NCBI GenBank assembly: GCA_030038035.1
Contig: JASHPP010000549.1
Span: 1-6,674 of the forward strand
Direction of reading: 5' to 3'
DNA length: 6,674 nt
Source: Trebonia sp.
Lineage (GTDB): Bacteria; Actinomycetota; Actinomycetes; Streptosporangiales; Streptosporangiaceae
Shown in pieces: positions 1-5,577 of this stretch. The notes under the pieces are model-generated. The model had not been told where the DNA came from and did not search any database. It worked only from the letters and a program-made list of their open reading frames with translations. The number at the start of each line of letters is the position of its first letter. Positions within the stretch are counted from its first letter, which is position 1. A program made the translations under genes and the position numbers.

Positions 1-1010
1 CCGACCGGCCCGAGGCCGTGCAGGGAGGCCGAGTCCGCGGCAAGCAGGCAGATCATGGCGCAGGTGACCGTCGCGGCGGAGGCGACGAGGGTCGGCAGGG
101 TCCGGCGCAGCGCCACCGCCATCGCGGCCTCGGTCGCGGCATGGTGCCGCAGTTCCTCGCGGTACCTGTGGACGAGCAGCAGCGCGTAGTCGCTGGCGGC
201 GCCGAAGACCAGCACGATGAGGATGTCGGCGGACAACGTGCTCACGGTGAGCCCGGCGTTGGCCAGGCCGTGCGCCGACGCCTGCGCCAGGACGATCGCC
301 GCGATCGCGCCGAACAGCGGCAGCAGCCACAGCACGGGGCTCCGGTACACGAGCAGCAGGATGACCGCCACGATCACCAGCGCCGTGAGCAGCAGGATGG
401 TCTGCTGGTTGCCCGCGCTCTCGTCGGCGTTCACGGCCGCCGCGCCGGTCACCTCGGCGACCAGGCCGGCCGCCCCCTTGCTCACCGGCCCGGCGATCGC
501 GTCGCGGATCGCCTTCACCGCGTCGTGGTCGATGGCGCCGGTCTGGCTGGCCTGCCCGCTGATGTTCGCGGTGAACGCCACGGCCTCGCCGTCGGCCGAC
601 GGCTGCACCGGGCCGGGCGCGCCGAGGCCGGCGACATGACCGGCGAGGCCCGCCACGGCGGCATGCGCCGAGGCGATCACGGCCCGGTCCGCCGCGGTGA
701 GTCCGCCAGTCCTGACGATCACCACGATCGCCTGGTTGGTCTCCGGCTGCCCGCCGGCGTGCGCGGCCGACCGCGCGGCGGCCTCCTGGAGCAGCGCGAC
801 CTTGGTCGAGGCCGCCGAGGACGGCAGGTAGGCAGCCGCGGTGTCGTTGGTCACCTTCGACAGGCTCCCTGACAGCCCGTGCAGCGCGACGATGGCCAGC
901 ACCCAGACGACCGCCACTGGCCAGCGCAGGCGGCGCAGCATGGTCGCGAACCGGTCGTCAGGCGTCCGCGGTGCGCGCCTGTGCGAGCCCCGGGTCTGGG
1001 CGGTCGGCAT
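1..1010 (-). CDS. MMPL/RND-family membrane transporter, N-terminal part (runs off left edge)
   Basis: Reading the minus strand from an ATG at 1010 gives 336 residues with no stop before the window edge, so the C-terminal half or more lies outside. A membrane helix is at about residues 30-47, followed by a roughly 140-residue extracytoplasmic domain. A cluster of hydrophobic helices then begins near residue 208 (QQTILLLTALVIVAVILLLV). The family signature GAASDYALLLVHRYREEL lies near 270-287, with the conserved Asp-Tyr pair at D274-Y275. In MMPL/RND proteins this region belongs to the proton-relay membrane core, and the proteins export lipids, drugs or other hydrophobic molecules across the plasma membrane. 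The substrate cannot be read from the sequence. The start is supported by AGGAGG at 1019-1024, 8 nt upstream. The gene sits 23 bp downstream of the DUF1707 gene and is probably co-transcribed with it. Confidence 0.9.
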   Translation of the reverse strand, partial: MPTAQTRGSHRRAPRTPDDRFATMLRRLRWPVAVVWVLAIVALHGLSGSLSKVTNDTAAAYLPSSAASTKVALLQEAAARSAAHAGGQPETNQAIVVIVRTGGLTAADRAVIASAHAAVAGLAGHVAGLGAPGPVQPSADGEAVAFTANISGQASQTGAIDHDAVKAIRDAIAGPVSKGAAGLVAEVTGAAAVNADESAGNQQTILLLTALVIVAVILLLVYRSPVLWLLPLFGAIAAIVLAQASAHGLANAGLTVSTLSADILIVLVFGAASDYALLLVHRYREELRHHAATEAAMAVALRRTLPTLVASAATVTCAMICLLAADSASLHGLGPV

Positions 1011-1033
1011 TCCGGACGCCTCCTCGCGATCGG

Positions 1034-1465
1034 CTACCGGCCGCAGCGCCGGTGCCTGGCGACGACCGCCAGCACGATCACCGGGATGAGCAGGCCGAAG
1101 CTTGCGTGGTACCCGTGCTGGAGGCCGCCGAGCACGCCCCCGATGACCAGCACCGCGACCACGCACAGGACGGCGATGCGGGCCGCCGGCAGGGGACGCG
1201 GTCCGGCCAGCCCCGCACCCGCCGCCGGAACTCCCGCCGCCGGAACCGCGGCCCCCGGAACCGCGGCCTTCGGCAGGTCGGTGAACAGCCCGCCGAGCTC
1301 GCCGCCGGTCCGCGCCTGCAAGGCGCGGCCGGAACGGTCTTCGAACTCCTCGAGTGTGAGCCGGCCCGCCTGGTAGTGCTCGCTGAGTTCGGCGACCGCC
1401 CGGTCGCGGTCGGAGTCCGACACCCGCAGCTGGCCACGCGGGTAACCACCTGTCACGTTGTCCAT
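1034..1465 (-). CDS. DUF1707 (SHOCT-like) domain membrane protein
   Basis: The product has 143 residues. Residues 13-65 match the DUF1707 pattern common in actinobacteria: LRVSDSDRDRAV, then an amphipathic segment with AGRLTLEEFEDR, then ALQARTGGELGGLFTDLP. An Ala/Pro/Gly-rich linker (66-94) follows, encoded partly by a 15-bp tandem repeat. Two hydrophobic segments (about 96-115 and 122-136) and a short basic C-terminus complete it, suggesting a cytoplasmic N-terminal domain on a small membrane anchor. The biochemical role of DUF1707 is unknown. The ATG at 1465 is preferred because GAGGGAG lies 9 nt upstream. An in-frame ATG at 1489 would add 8 residues and could be used if transcription starts there. 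The MMPL gene follows 23 bp downstream, suggesting an accessory role for that transporter; this is inference. Confidence 0.85.
   Translation of the reverse strand: MDNVTGGYPRGQLRVSDSDRDRAVAELSEHYQAGRLTLEEFEDRSGRALQARTGGELGGLFTDLPKAAVPGAAVPAAGVPAAGAGLAGPRPLPAARIAVLCVVAVLVIGGVLGGLQHGYHASFGLLIPVIVLAVVARHRRCGR
1225..1269. repeat. Three tandem 15-bp repeats inside the DUF1707 linker
   Basis: Units at 1225-1239, 1240-1254 and 1255-1269 each begin CCGGAAC. The last two are identical except for the final base (CCGGAACCGCGGCC plus C or T), and the first is diverged. They encode the VP-A/G-A-A/G repeats of the flexible linker between the DUF1707 domain and the membrane helices. The repeat is in frame and could change in copy number by slippage without breaking the gene. 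Confidence 0.8.
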
Positions 1466-1496
1466 GGCTGATATCTCCCTCGCGCTCATGCCTCCT

Positions 1497-1502
1497 ACGC
1501 TA
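1497..1502 (-). promoter_or_regulatory. Candidate -10 element for the DUF1707-MMPL unit
   Basis: On the minus strand TAGCGT fits the actinobacterial TANNNT -10 pattern. It lies 7 nt before the ATG at 1489, which would place the transcription start at or next to that ATG. The message would then either be leaderless from 1489 or carry a 24-nt leader with GAGGGAG in front of the ATG at 1465. No good -35 hexamer is visible, so this rests on spacing and pattern only. Confidence 0.35.
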
Positions 1503-1550
1503 TGCAGCACGAGGCGCCGTGCCGTCGGCGCGTGAGTGGAATTCCCGAAA

Positions 1551-1587
1551 TCAACCCAGGGGTGGAGAACGTCAGCCCAGGGCTGCC
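1551..1587. promoter_or_regulatory. Tandem palindromic elements in the divergent promoter (candidate operator)
   Basis: CAACCCAGGGGTG (1552-1564) and CAGCCCAGGGCTG (1573-1585) are similar at 11 of 13 positions and start exactly 21 bp apart, two helical turns. The second is a perfect 6-1-6 palindrome and the first has one mismatched pair. Their joint midpoint (about 1568) is almost equidistant from the DUF1707 start (1465/1489) and the tyrS start (1643). This arrangement suits a dimeric regulator binding cooperatively on one face of the helix. The bound protein and the effect are unknown, and GC-rich DNA yields chance palindromes. Confidence 0.4.
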
Positions 1588-1589
1588 CC

Positions 1590-1615
1590 TGGCCGGGAAA
1601 ACCCATGCCCGGCCA
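1590..1615. promoter_or_regulatory. 8-bp perfect inverted repeat upstream of tyrS
   Basis: TGGCCGGG (1590-1597) and CCCGGCCA (1608-1615) are exact reverse complements separated by 10 nt. The right arm falls where a -35 element would lie for the candidate tyrS -10 at 1631-1636. It could be an operator over the promoter, or an RNA hairpin if transcription starts further upstream. A second overlapping hairpin is possible at 1577-1592 (CCAGGG, 4-nt loop, CCCTGG). Confidence 0.35.
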
Positions 1616-1630
1616 CTGCCGCGGGTGCGC

Positions 1631-1636
1631 GAGAAT
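1631..1636 (+). promoter_or_regulatory. tyrS: Candidate -10 element for leaderless tyrS transcription
   Basis: GAGAAT lies exactly 6 nt before the tyrS ATG, so a start at the A of the ATG would put it at -12 to -7. The preceding bases contain no Shine-Dalgarno sequence, which favours a leaderless message; these are frequent in actinobacteria. The hexamer has only the A and final T of TANNNT in place, so it is a weak match. Confidence 0.35.
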
Positions 1637-1642
1637 ACCGAC

Positions 1643-2959
1643 ATGGATTTTCTCGCCGACCTCGAGGTGCGCGGCCTCGTGCAGGACAGCACCGATCGCG
1701 ACGCGCTCCGTGACCGGATCAACGCCGGCCCGGTCGGCGTCTACTACGGCTGCGACCCGAGCGCGGACAGCCTGCACGTCGGCAACCTGATCGGCCTGCT
1801 CGTGCTCAGGAGGTTCGCCGACGCCGGGCACCACGCGATCGCGCTGGCCGGCGGCGCGACCGGCATGATCGGCGACCCGGGCGGGAAGTCGAAGGAGCGC
1901 AACCTGCTCGACGCGGAGACCCTCGCGCACAACACCACGCGGATCGCGCAGCAGCTGGAGACGATCTCCCGTGTCCCGCTGGTGAACAACCTCGGCTGGA
2001 CGGGCTCGCTGACCCTGCTCGATTTCCTGCGCGACGTCGGCAAGCACGCGAGCGTCAACCAGATGATCGCCCGCGAGTCGGTGAAGGCGCGGCTGGAAAG
2101 CGACAACGGCATCTCCTTCACGGAATTCAGCTACCAGCTCCTGCAGGCCAACGACTACAGGCACCTGTTCACGCACCACGGCGTGGAGATCCAGATCGGC
2201 GGCTCCGACCAGTGGGGGAACCTGCTGGCGGGCGTGGACCTGATCAGGAAGGCGGACGGCGCGCACGTGCACGCGTTCACCTGGCCGCTGCTGCTGCGCT
2301 CTGACGGCAAGAAGTTCGGCAAGAGCGAGGACGGCGCGGTGTGGCTCGCCGCCGACCGCACCTCGCCGTACCAGTTCTTCCAGTACTGGATGAACGTGAC
2401 CGACGCGGACGTGGAGAGGTTCCTGCTCCAGCTCACGCTGCTGCCGGCGGAGGAGTGCCAGGCGGTGGCGGCCGCGCACGCCCAGGCCCCGAACAAGCGC
2501 GAAGGCCAGCGCAGGCTCGCCCGCGAGACCACCACGATCGTGCACGGCGCGCGGGCGACCGCCGCCGCCGAGGAGGCCAGCGCGATCCTGTTCGGCGAGT
2601 CTCCCGCGGGGGCGTCCGCGCAGGCGCTGTCGTTCCTGGCCGCCGAGGTGCCAACGTCGGCGTTCGTATCGGGCGGCACGGTCGCGGCCATGCTCGCCGC
2701 CACCCCGCTGGCCTCGTCGCTGTCCGACGCCCGGCGGACGATCGCGCAGGGCGCCGCGTACGTGAACGGCGCGCAGGTGCCGGAGGACAGGCCGCTGTCG
2801 GACGGTGACCTCCTGCACAACAGGTGGGTCCTGCTCCGCCGCGGTAAGCGGACATACCACCTCCTCGATGCCGCTTCCCGCTTATTTTCCCCCGAACGGT
2901 CCCGCCCGACTGTGCACGGACCGTCACCGCGGCAGTCGCCACCGCAGCGTTCGGGATGA
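1643..2959 (+). CDS. tyrS: Tyrosyl-tRNA synthetase
   Basis: This cytoplasmic class I synthetase charges tRNA-Tyr with tyrosine using ATP. The product has 438 residues, against roughly 415-425 for most bacterial TyrRS. The first signature is DPSADSLHVGN (HIGH motif at 45-48, here HVGN). GGATGMIGDP, TEFSYQLLQANDY and GGSDQWGN follow, and the second signature is KFGKS at 224-228 (KMSKS equivalent). A C-terminal S4 RNA-binding domain runs from about residue 345 to 405 (SDARRTIAQGAAYVNG) and ends RRGKRTYHLL. Residues 409-438 extend past the family's usual end and have unlike codon use, with a TTA codon at 414. The ATG at 1643 starts the family-typical N-terminus. An open frame extends upstream to 1502 but that part has no TyrRS similarity. 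It is transcribed divergently from the DUF1707 gene. Confidence 0.96.
   Translation: MDFLADLEVRGLVQDSTDRDALRDRINAGPVGVYYGCDPSADSLHVGNLIGLLVLRRFADAGHHAIALAGGATGMIGDPGGKSKERNLLDAETLAHNTTRIAQQLETISRVPLVNNLGWTGSLTLLDFLRDVGKHASVNQMIARESVKARLESDNGISFTEFSYQLLQANDYRHLFTHHGVEIQIGGSDQWGNLLAGVDLIRKADGAHVHAFTWPLLLRSDGKKFGKSEDGAVWLAADRTSPYQFFQYWMNVTDADVERFLLQLTLLPAEECQAVAAAHAQAPNKREGQRRLARETTTIVHGARATAAAEEASAILFGESPAGASAQALSFLAAEVPTSAFVSGGTVAAMLAATPLASSLSDARRTIAQGAAYVNGAQVPEDRPLSDGDLLHNRWVLLRRGKRTYHLLDAASRLFSPERSRPTVHGPSPRQSPPQRSG
2896..2924. repeat. 7-bp perfect inverted repeat within the tyrS tail
   Basis: ACGGTCC (2896-2902) and GGACCGT (2918-2924) are exact reverse complements with a 15-nt loop. They lie about 30 bp past the point where TyrRS similarity ends. 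No T-run follows, so it is not a standard terminator, but it is the sort of structure expected in a 3' untranslated region. Confidence 0.45.
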
Positions 2960-3114
2960 CGATTTCCCTTTATTTTCCGGGGTTTCAGAGGGAACAAGCC
3001 TAGACGCGCAGCGTGAGGCGATGGTAGGACTGCTCCCATGCGCAGTGGATGGGCTGCTGCATCGGGGAGCGGTATCCGGCGAGCCGGGGATGCCGCCCAG
3101 TGGGGGGTGCGCCG
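2960..3114. other. Intergenic region between tyrS and the PfkB kinase
   Basis: This 155-bp gap is AT-richer near its left end (TTATTTTCC at 2970-2978, a copy of the same 9-mer at 2882-2890). It includes a weak 6-bp inverted repeat (TTCCCT 2964-2969, AGGGAA 2989-2994). I see no convincing promoter pair or terminator. An open frame from ATG 3021 ends inside the kinase gene and has no recognisable features. Confidence 0.4.
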
Positions 3115-4041
3115 GTGATAGCCGTCGTCGGCGAGGCGCTGATCGACTTGGTCGTGGACGACGAGGGCGGGGTTGTCGCGCGGCCGGGCGGCGGGCCGTT
3201 CAACACCGCGCGGACGCTGGCCAGGCTGGGCGCCCCGACGCTGTTCCTCGGCCAGCTGTCTGCCGACCCCTTCGGCCGGATGCTGCGGGACCGCCTTGAC
3301 CGCGACGGCGTGGCGCTCGGGGTGCCGGCGCCTGCGCCGGTGCCCACCACGCTCGCGGTCGCGGACGTCGGCCCTGGCGGGGCCGCCAGCTACGAGTTCT
3401 ACCTGACGGGCACCGCCGCGGCCGACGTCGAGTACCCGGTGCTCGCCGCGGCCCTCCCGGACGAGCTGACCGCCTTCCACCTGGGCAGCCTGGCGCTGGT
3501 GATGGAGCCGATCGCCTGCAGCATCGAGCGGCTGATGGCGGACCTGCCGCCGGACGCCCTGGTGATGGTCGATCCCAACTGCCGTCCAGGCGCGATCGCC
3601 GACAGGGACTTCTACCTGGACCGCTTCGAGCGGCTGATGCACCGCGCGGACGCGGTCAAGGTGAGCGTGGATGACCTGGCCTACCTCTGCCCCGGGGTCC
3701 CCGTCGAGGTGGCGGCCACCACGCTGCTCGGGGAGAAGCTCGCGCTCGTGCTCGTCACCGACGGTTCGCGCCCGGCGCGGGCGTTCCTGCCCACTGGCGA
3801 GGTCAGCGTCGATGTCCCCCCGGTGCGGGTCGTGGACACGATCGGCGCGGGCGACGCGTTCGGCGGCGGGTTCCTGGCCTGGTGGGCGGCCCACGGGCTC
3901 GGCCGGGACGACCTGCGGCTGGCCGGCCCGGTCCGCGACGCGCTGCGGGCCGCGGCCTGGGTGGCGGCGCTGACCTGCGCCAAGGCCGGCGCCGAGCCGC
4001 CGTGGCGGGCGGAGGTGCAGGAGTCCGCCGGCACCTGGTGA
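3115..4041 (+). CDS. PfkB/ribokinase-family carbohydrate kinase (fructokinase-like)
   Basis: The 308-residue product phosphorylates a sugar or sugar-like hydroxyl with ATP in the cytoplasm. The N-terminus MIAVVGEALIDLV is typical of the family. The first PfkB signature region, GGGPFNTARTLARLGAP, begins at about residue 25, followed by FLGQLSADPFGRML. The second signature is DTIGAGDAFGGGF at 241-253, with D247 as the expected catalytic base and the preceding Gly residues forming the anion hole. DPNCRPGAI and VKVSVDDLAYL resemble fructokinases and 2-keto-3-deoxygluconate kinases, but the substrate is not determined. GTG 3115 is chosen because it begins the conserved first strand and a G-run (3102-3107) lies 7 nt upstream. 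An in-frame GTG at 3100 is an alternative. The HAD gene overlaps its stop codon. Confidence 0.9.
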   Translation: MIAVVGEALIDLVVDDEGGVVARPGGGPFNTARTLARLGAPTLFLGQLSADPFGRMLRDRLDRDGVALGVPAPAPVPTTLAVADVGPGGAASYEFYLTGTAAADVEYPVLAAALPDELTAFHLGSLALVMEPIACSIERLMADLPPDALVMVDPNCRPGAIADRDFYLDRFERLMHRADAVKVSVDDLAYLCPGVPVEVAATTLLGEKLALVLVTDGSRPARAFLPTGEVSVDVPPVRVVDTIGAGDAFGGGFLAWWAAHGLGRDDLRLAGPVRDALRAAAWVAALTCAKAGAEPPWRAEVQESAGTW

Positions 4042-4751
4042 CGTGCCACACTGAGGCCGTGGATTACCCGCCCTCCCCAGTGCCTGCTTTCCTGTTCGAC
4101 TTGGACGGGACGCTGATCGACAGCGTCTACCAGCACGTGATCGCGTGGCGCATGGCGCTGCTGCGGATCGGGATCGACCTGTCGGTGTGGCGGATCCACC
4201 GCCGCATCGGGATGAGCGGCGGCCTGTTCGTCCGCGCGCTGCTGCGCGAGACCGGCCGGACGCTGTCGGCGGCCGACATCGAGCAGCTGCAGCGCGCCCA
4301 CGCCGCCGAATACCGCGGCCAGCTCGGGTCGGTGACCGCGCTGCCCGGGGCCAGGGAGCTGCTCGCGGCGCTCACCGAAGCGGGCGTGCAGTGGGCGATC
4401 GCGACCAGCGGGTACGCGGCGACCGCGCGGCCCGCCCTTGAGCTGCTCGGGCTCCCCGCCGACACCCCGATGGTGACGCGCGACCTGGTGCGGCACGCCA
4501 AGCCAGACCCGGACCTGTTCCTCGCCGCGGCCGCCCTGCTCGGCGCGGAGCCGCGGCACGCGATGGTCGTCGGCGACAGCGTCTGGGACATGCTCGCCGC
4601 CCGCCGCGCCGGGGCGCTCGGCGTTGGGCTGCAGTCGGGCGGGTACGGTCGTGACGAGCTGGAACGCGCGGGCGCCTATCGCGTGTACGCCGACCCGGCC
4701 GAGATGCTCGCCCGCATCGACGAGATGGGCGTCCGCGGCGACACCCCCTGA
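4038..4751 (+). CDS. HAD-superfamily hydrolase (phosphatase, subfamily IA-like)
   Basis: The 237-residue product has all four HAD motifs. Motif I is FDLDGTLIDS with nucleophile D21 and acid/base D23. Motif II is ATS at 122-124 and motif III is the Lys in HAKPDP (K155). Motif IV is GDSVWD with D180 and D184 for Mg2+ binding. An alpha-helical cap lies between motifs I and II (about 30-95), as in phosphoglycolate phosphatase and beta-phosphoglucomutase relatives. It probably hydrolyses a small phosphorylated metabolite in the cytoplasm. The GTG at 4038 shares GTGA with the kinase stop, suggesting translational coupling; AGGAG at 4019-4023 is rather distant. A GTG at 4059 would shorten it by 7 residues, with no effect on the motifs. 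Pairing with a PfkB kinase suggests linked sugar-phosphate metabolism. Confidence 0.9.
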   Translation: MTCHTEAVDYPPSPVPAFLFDLDGTLIDSVYQHVIAWRMALLRIGIDLSVWRIHRRIGMSGGLFVRALLRETGRTLSAADIEQLQRAHAAEYRGQLGSVTALPGARELLAALTEAGVQWAIATSGYAATARPALELLGLPADTPMVTRDLVRHAKPDPDLFLAAAALLGAEPRHAMVVGDSVWDMLAARRAGALGVGLQSGGYGRDELERAGAYRVYADPAEMLARIDEMGVRGDTP

Positions 4752-4793
4752 CGGCAGCTGCGCGGTCCGCGGCCCCAGGCGGATCACGCCCGG

Positions 4794-4832
4794 CAGGCCA
4801 CCGACATCAGCGCGATCATCGACTGGGGGCGG
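4794..4832 (+). pseudogene. Out-of-frame catalytic-loop fragment of an APH-like kinase
   Basis: In the frame of the preceding HAD gene, just after its stop, the DNA reads QATDISAIIDWG. This resembles the segment around the metal-binding Asp (DFG-like, here IIDWG) of aminoglycoside/choline-kinase-type phosphotransferases. The expected continuation (VADDIGCW) is in the next frame, entered around 4827-4834 next to a G-run. No kinase N-lobe or HGDxxxxN catalytic loop precedes it, so the gene is truncated at its 5' side as well as frameshifted. The family match is by eye from a short motif. Confidence 0.45.
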
Positions 4833-4833
4833 C

Positions 4834-5226
4834 GTGCGGGCAGGCAGCGTCGCCGACGACATCGGCTGCTGGACAGCGCACGGCGCCACTGACCGGATCT
4901 CGCTGCCCGCCTATACCGCGGCGTTCCTCGAAGGCTACCGGCACAGCAACGACCTGCCCGCCGCGGATGCCGCGGCGGTCCCGTTTTTCCAGCGCCTGCG
5001 CATCGCCTCGCGCGCCTGCTACGTCACCGACCCCGACGCCCTGGCCGGCACCAGGGCATGGATGCAATACGCCTTCGCCGACGGCCGTCGCATGGGCCGG
5101 TTCGCCGTCTCAGGTGATTCGCTGGAGTTTCACCTCCTATTCGTCCAGACCGTCATCGACCGGTACCGGCACCTGGTGACCGCATGCGAGCAAAAGGCGA
5201 TCGAATGGACAGCGCGCCTATTGTGA
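4834..5226 (+). CDS. C-terminal remnant of an aminoglycoside-phosphotransferase-like kinase
   Basis: From GTG 4834 (G-run 4825-4829 just upstream) 130 residues are encoded. The start MRAGSVADDIGCW resembles what follows the metal-binding Asp in APH-family kinases (typically ...DFxx...GxxxxDLA). YTAAFLEGY (27-35) and FFQRLRIAS resemble the helical C-lobe end of that family. The remainder (YVTDPDALAGTRAWMQYAF onward) is unrecognised. Alone it lacks every ATP-binding and catalytic residue and cannot be an active kinase. It could be a decaying remnant or, if still translated, a domain with a new role. Its last 22 nt overlap the next ORF in a different frame, so the two were probably an operon. 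The start codon is uncertain; the frame is open upstream to 4624 but overlaps the HAD gene there. Confidence 0.55.
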   Translation: MRAGSVADDIGCWTAHGATDRISLPAYTAAFLEGYRHSNDLPAADAAAVPFFQRLRIASRACYVTDPDALAGTRAWMQYAFADGRRMGRFAVSGDSLEFHLLFVQTVIDRYRHLVTACEQKAIEWTARLL

Positions 5227-5564
5227 TCAGGTTCTCTCGCCCGATCCCCGATCTCGAGCAGTTCGCCGATGCGCTGTTCTCGTCGAGGGAGCCATTCCGG
5301 CTGTGGGGCATGCCGCGGGTCGAATCGGGCGTCGCGGAAATCGAGGCAGTTGACCTGCATATCGGCCGGCCGGTGAGCATGGATATCGGCGATCAGTGGA
5401 TGCGCGTGTACCTCAGGCGGGGCTGCTGCGGAAACAGCGTGGCCAGGCTGGCCAGCAACCTGCAGCATGGGTTCGACGGCGCGCTCGCCTTTGCCGACCC
5501 GACGTTGCAAGCTGCGCTCGTGGGCATTGCCCCCGCGATAGAAGACCAGCGGCCCGCGGCCTAA
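5205..5564 (+). CDS. Unrecognised small protein (119 residues)
   Basis: I do not recognise this family. The product is a soluble-looking protein of 119 residues with no signal peptide or membrane helix. It has a hydrophobic N-terminal strand (IVIRF, 6-10), an acidic amphipathic stretch (PDLEQFADALF), then PFRLWGMP (30-37), EIEAVDLHIG (45-54) and DQWMRVYLRRGCCGNSVARL (63-82) with adjacent Cys74-Cys75. It ends in NLQHGFDGALAFAD. Alternating strands and helices suggest a compact alpha/beta fold. AAAGG lies 7 nt before the ATG at 5205; an in-frame ATG at 5184 would add 7 residues. It overlaps the end of the kinase remnant. Hand-counted G+C over 5221-5564 is about 66%, lower than its neighbours, which may point to transfer. 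It ends in TAA. Confidence 0.65.
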   Translation: MDSAPIVIRFSRPIPDLEQFADALFSSREPFRLWGMPRVESGVAEIEAVDLHIGRPVSMDIGDQWMRVYLRRGCCGNSVARLASNLQHGFDGALAFADPTLQAALVGIAPAIEDQRPAA

Positions 5565-5577
5565 TCCGCTGCAGACT

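Noticed and set aside
18..872. Plus-strand open frame of 284 codons
   Set aside because: It lies opposite the MMPL gene. Its translation is low-complexity Arg/Gly/His-rich, typical of the antisense of GC-rich genes, while the minus strand gives a clear transporter.
1490..1642. T-box riboswitch upstream of tyrS
   Set aside because: The region is only about 150 bp, shared with a divergent promoter. I see no T-box consensus and no terminator/antiterminator pair before the ATG.
1490..2860. Upstream extension of the minus-strand DUF1707 frame to 608 codons
   Set aside because: The extension is antisense to tyrS, low in complexity and unlike any family. The DUF1707 domain starts just after 1465.
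3059..3093. Nested inverted repeats (GCATC/GATGC around CCGGC-GA-GCCGG) before the kinase gene
   Set aside because: The outer stem is 5 bp with a 25-nt interior and the inner one has a 2-nt loop. This is expected by chance in such GC-rich DNA.
3021..3299. Plus-strand open frame from ATG 3021, with GTGAGG just upstream
   Set aside because: Most of it is the shifted frame of the kinase gene and becomes Arg-rich low complexity. It shows no recognisable domain.
2155..3894. Minus-strand open frame of 579 codons
   Set aside because: It spans the antisense of both tyrS and the kinase gene, with Arg/Ala/Pro-rich content; both plus-strand genes are certain.
3681..4889. Minus-strand open frame of 402 codons
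   Set aside because: It is opposite the kinase and HAD genes, whose catalytic motifs are intact on the plus strand.
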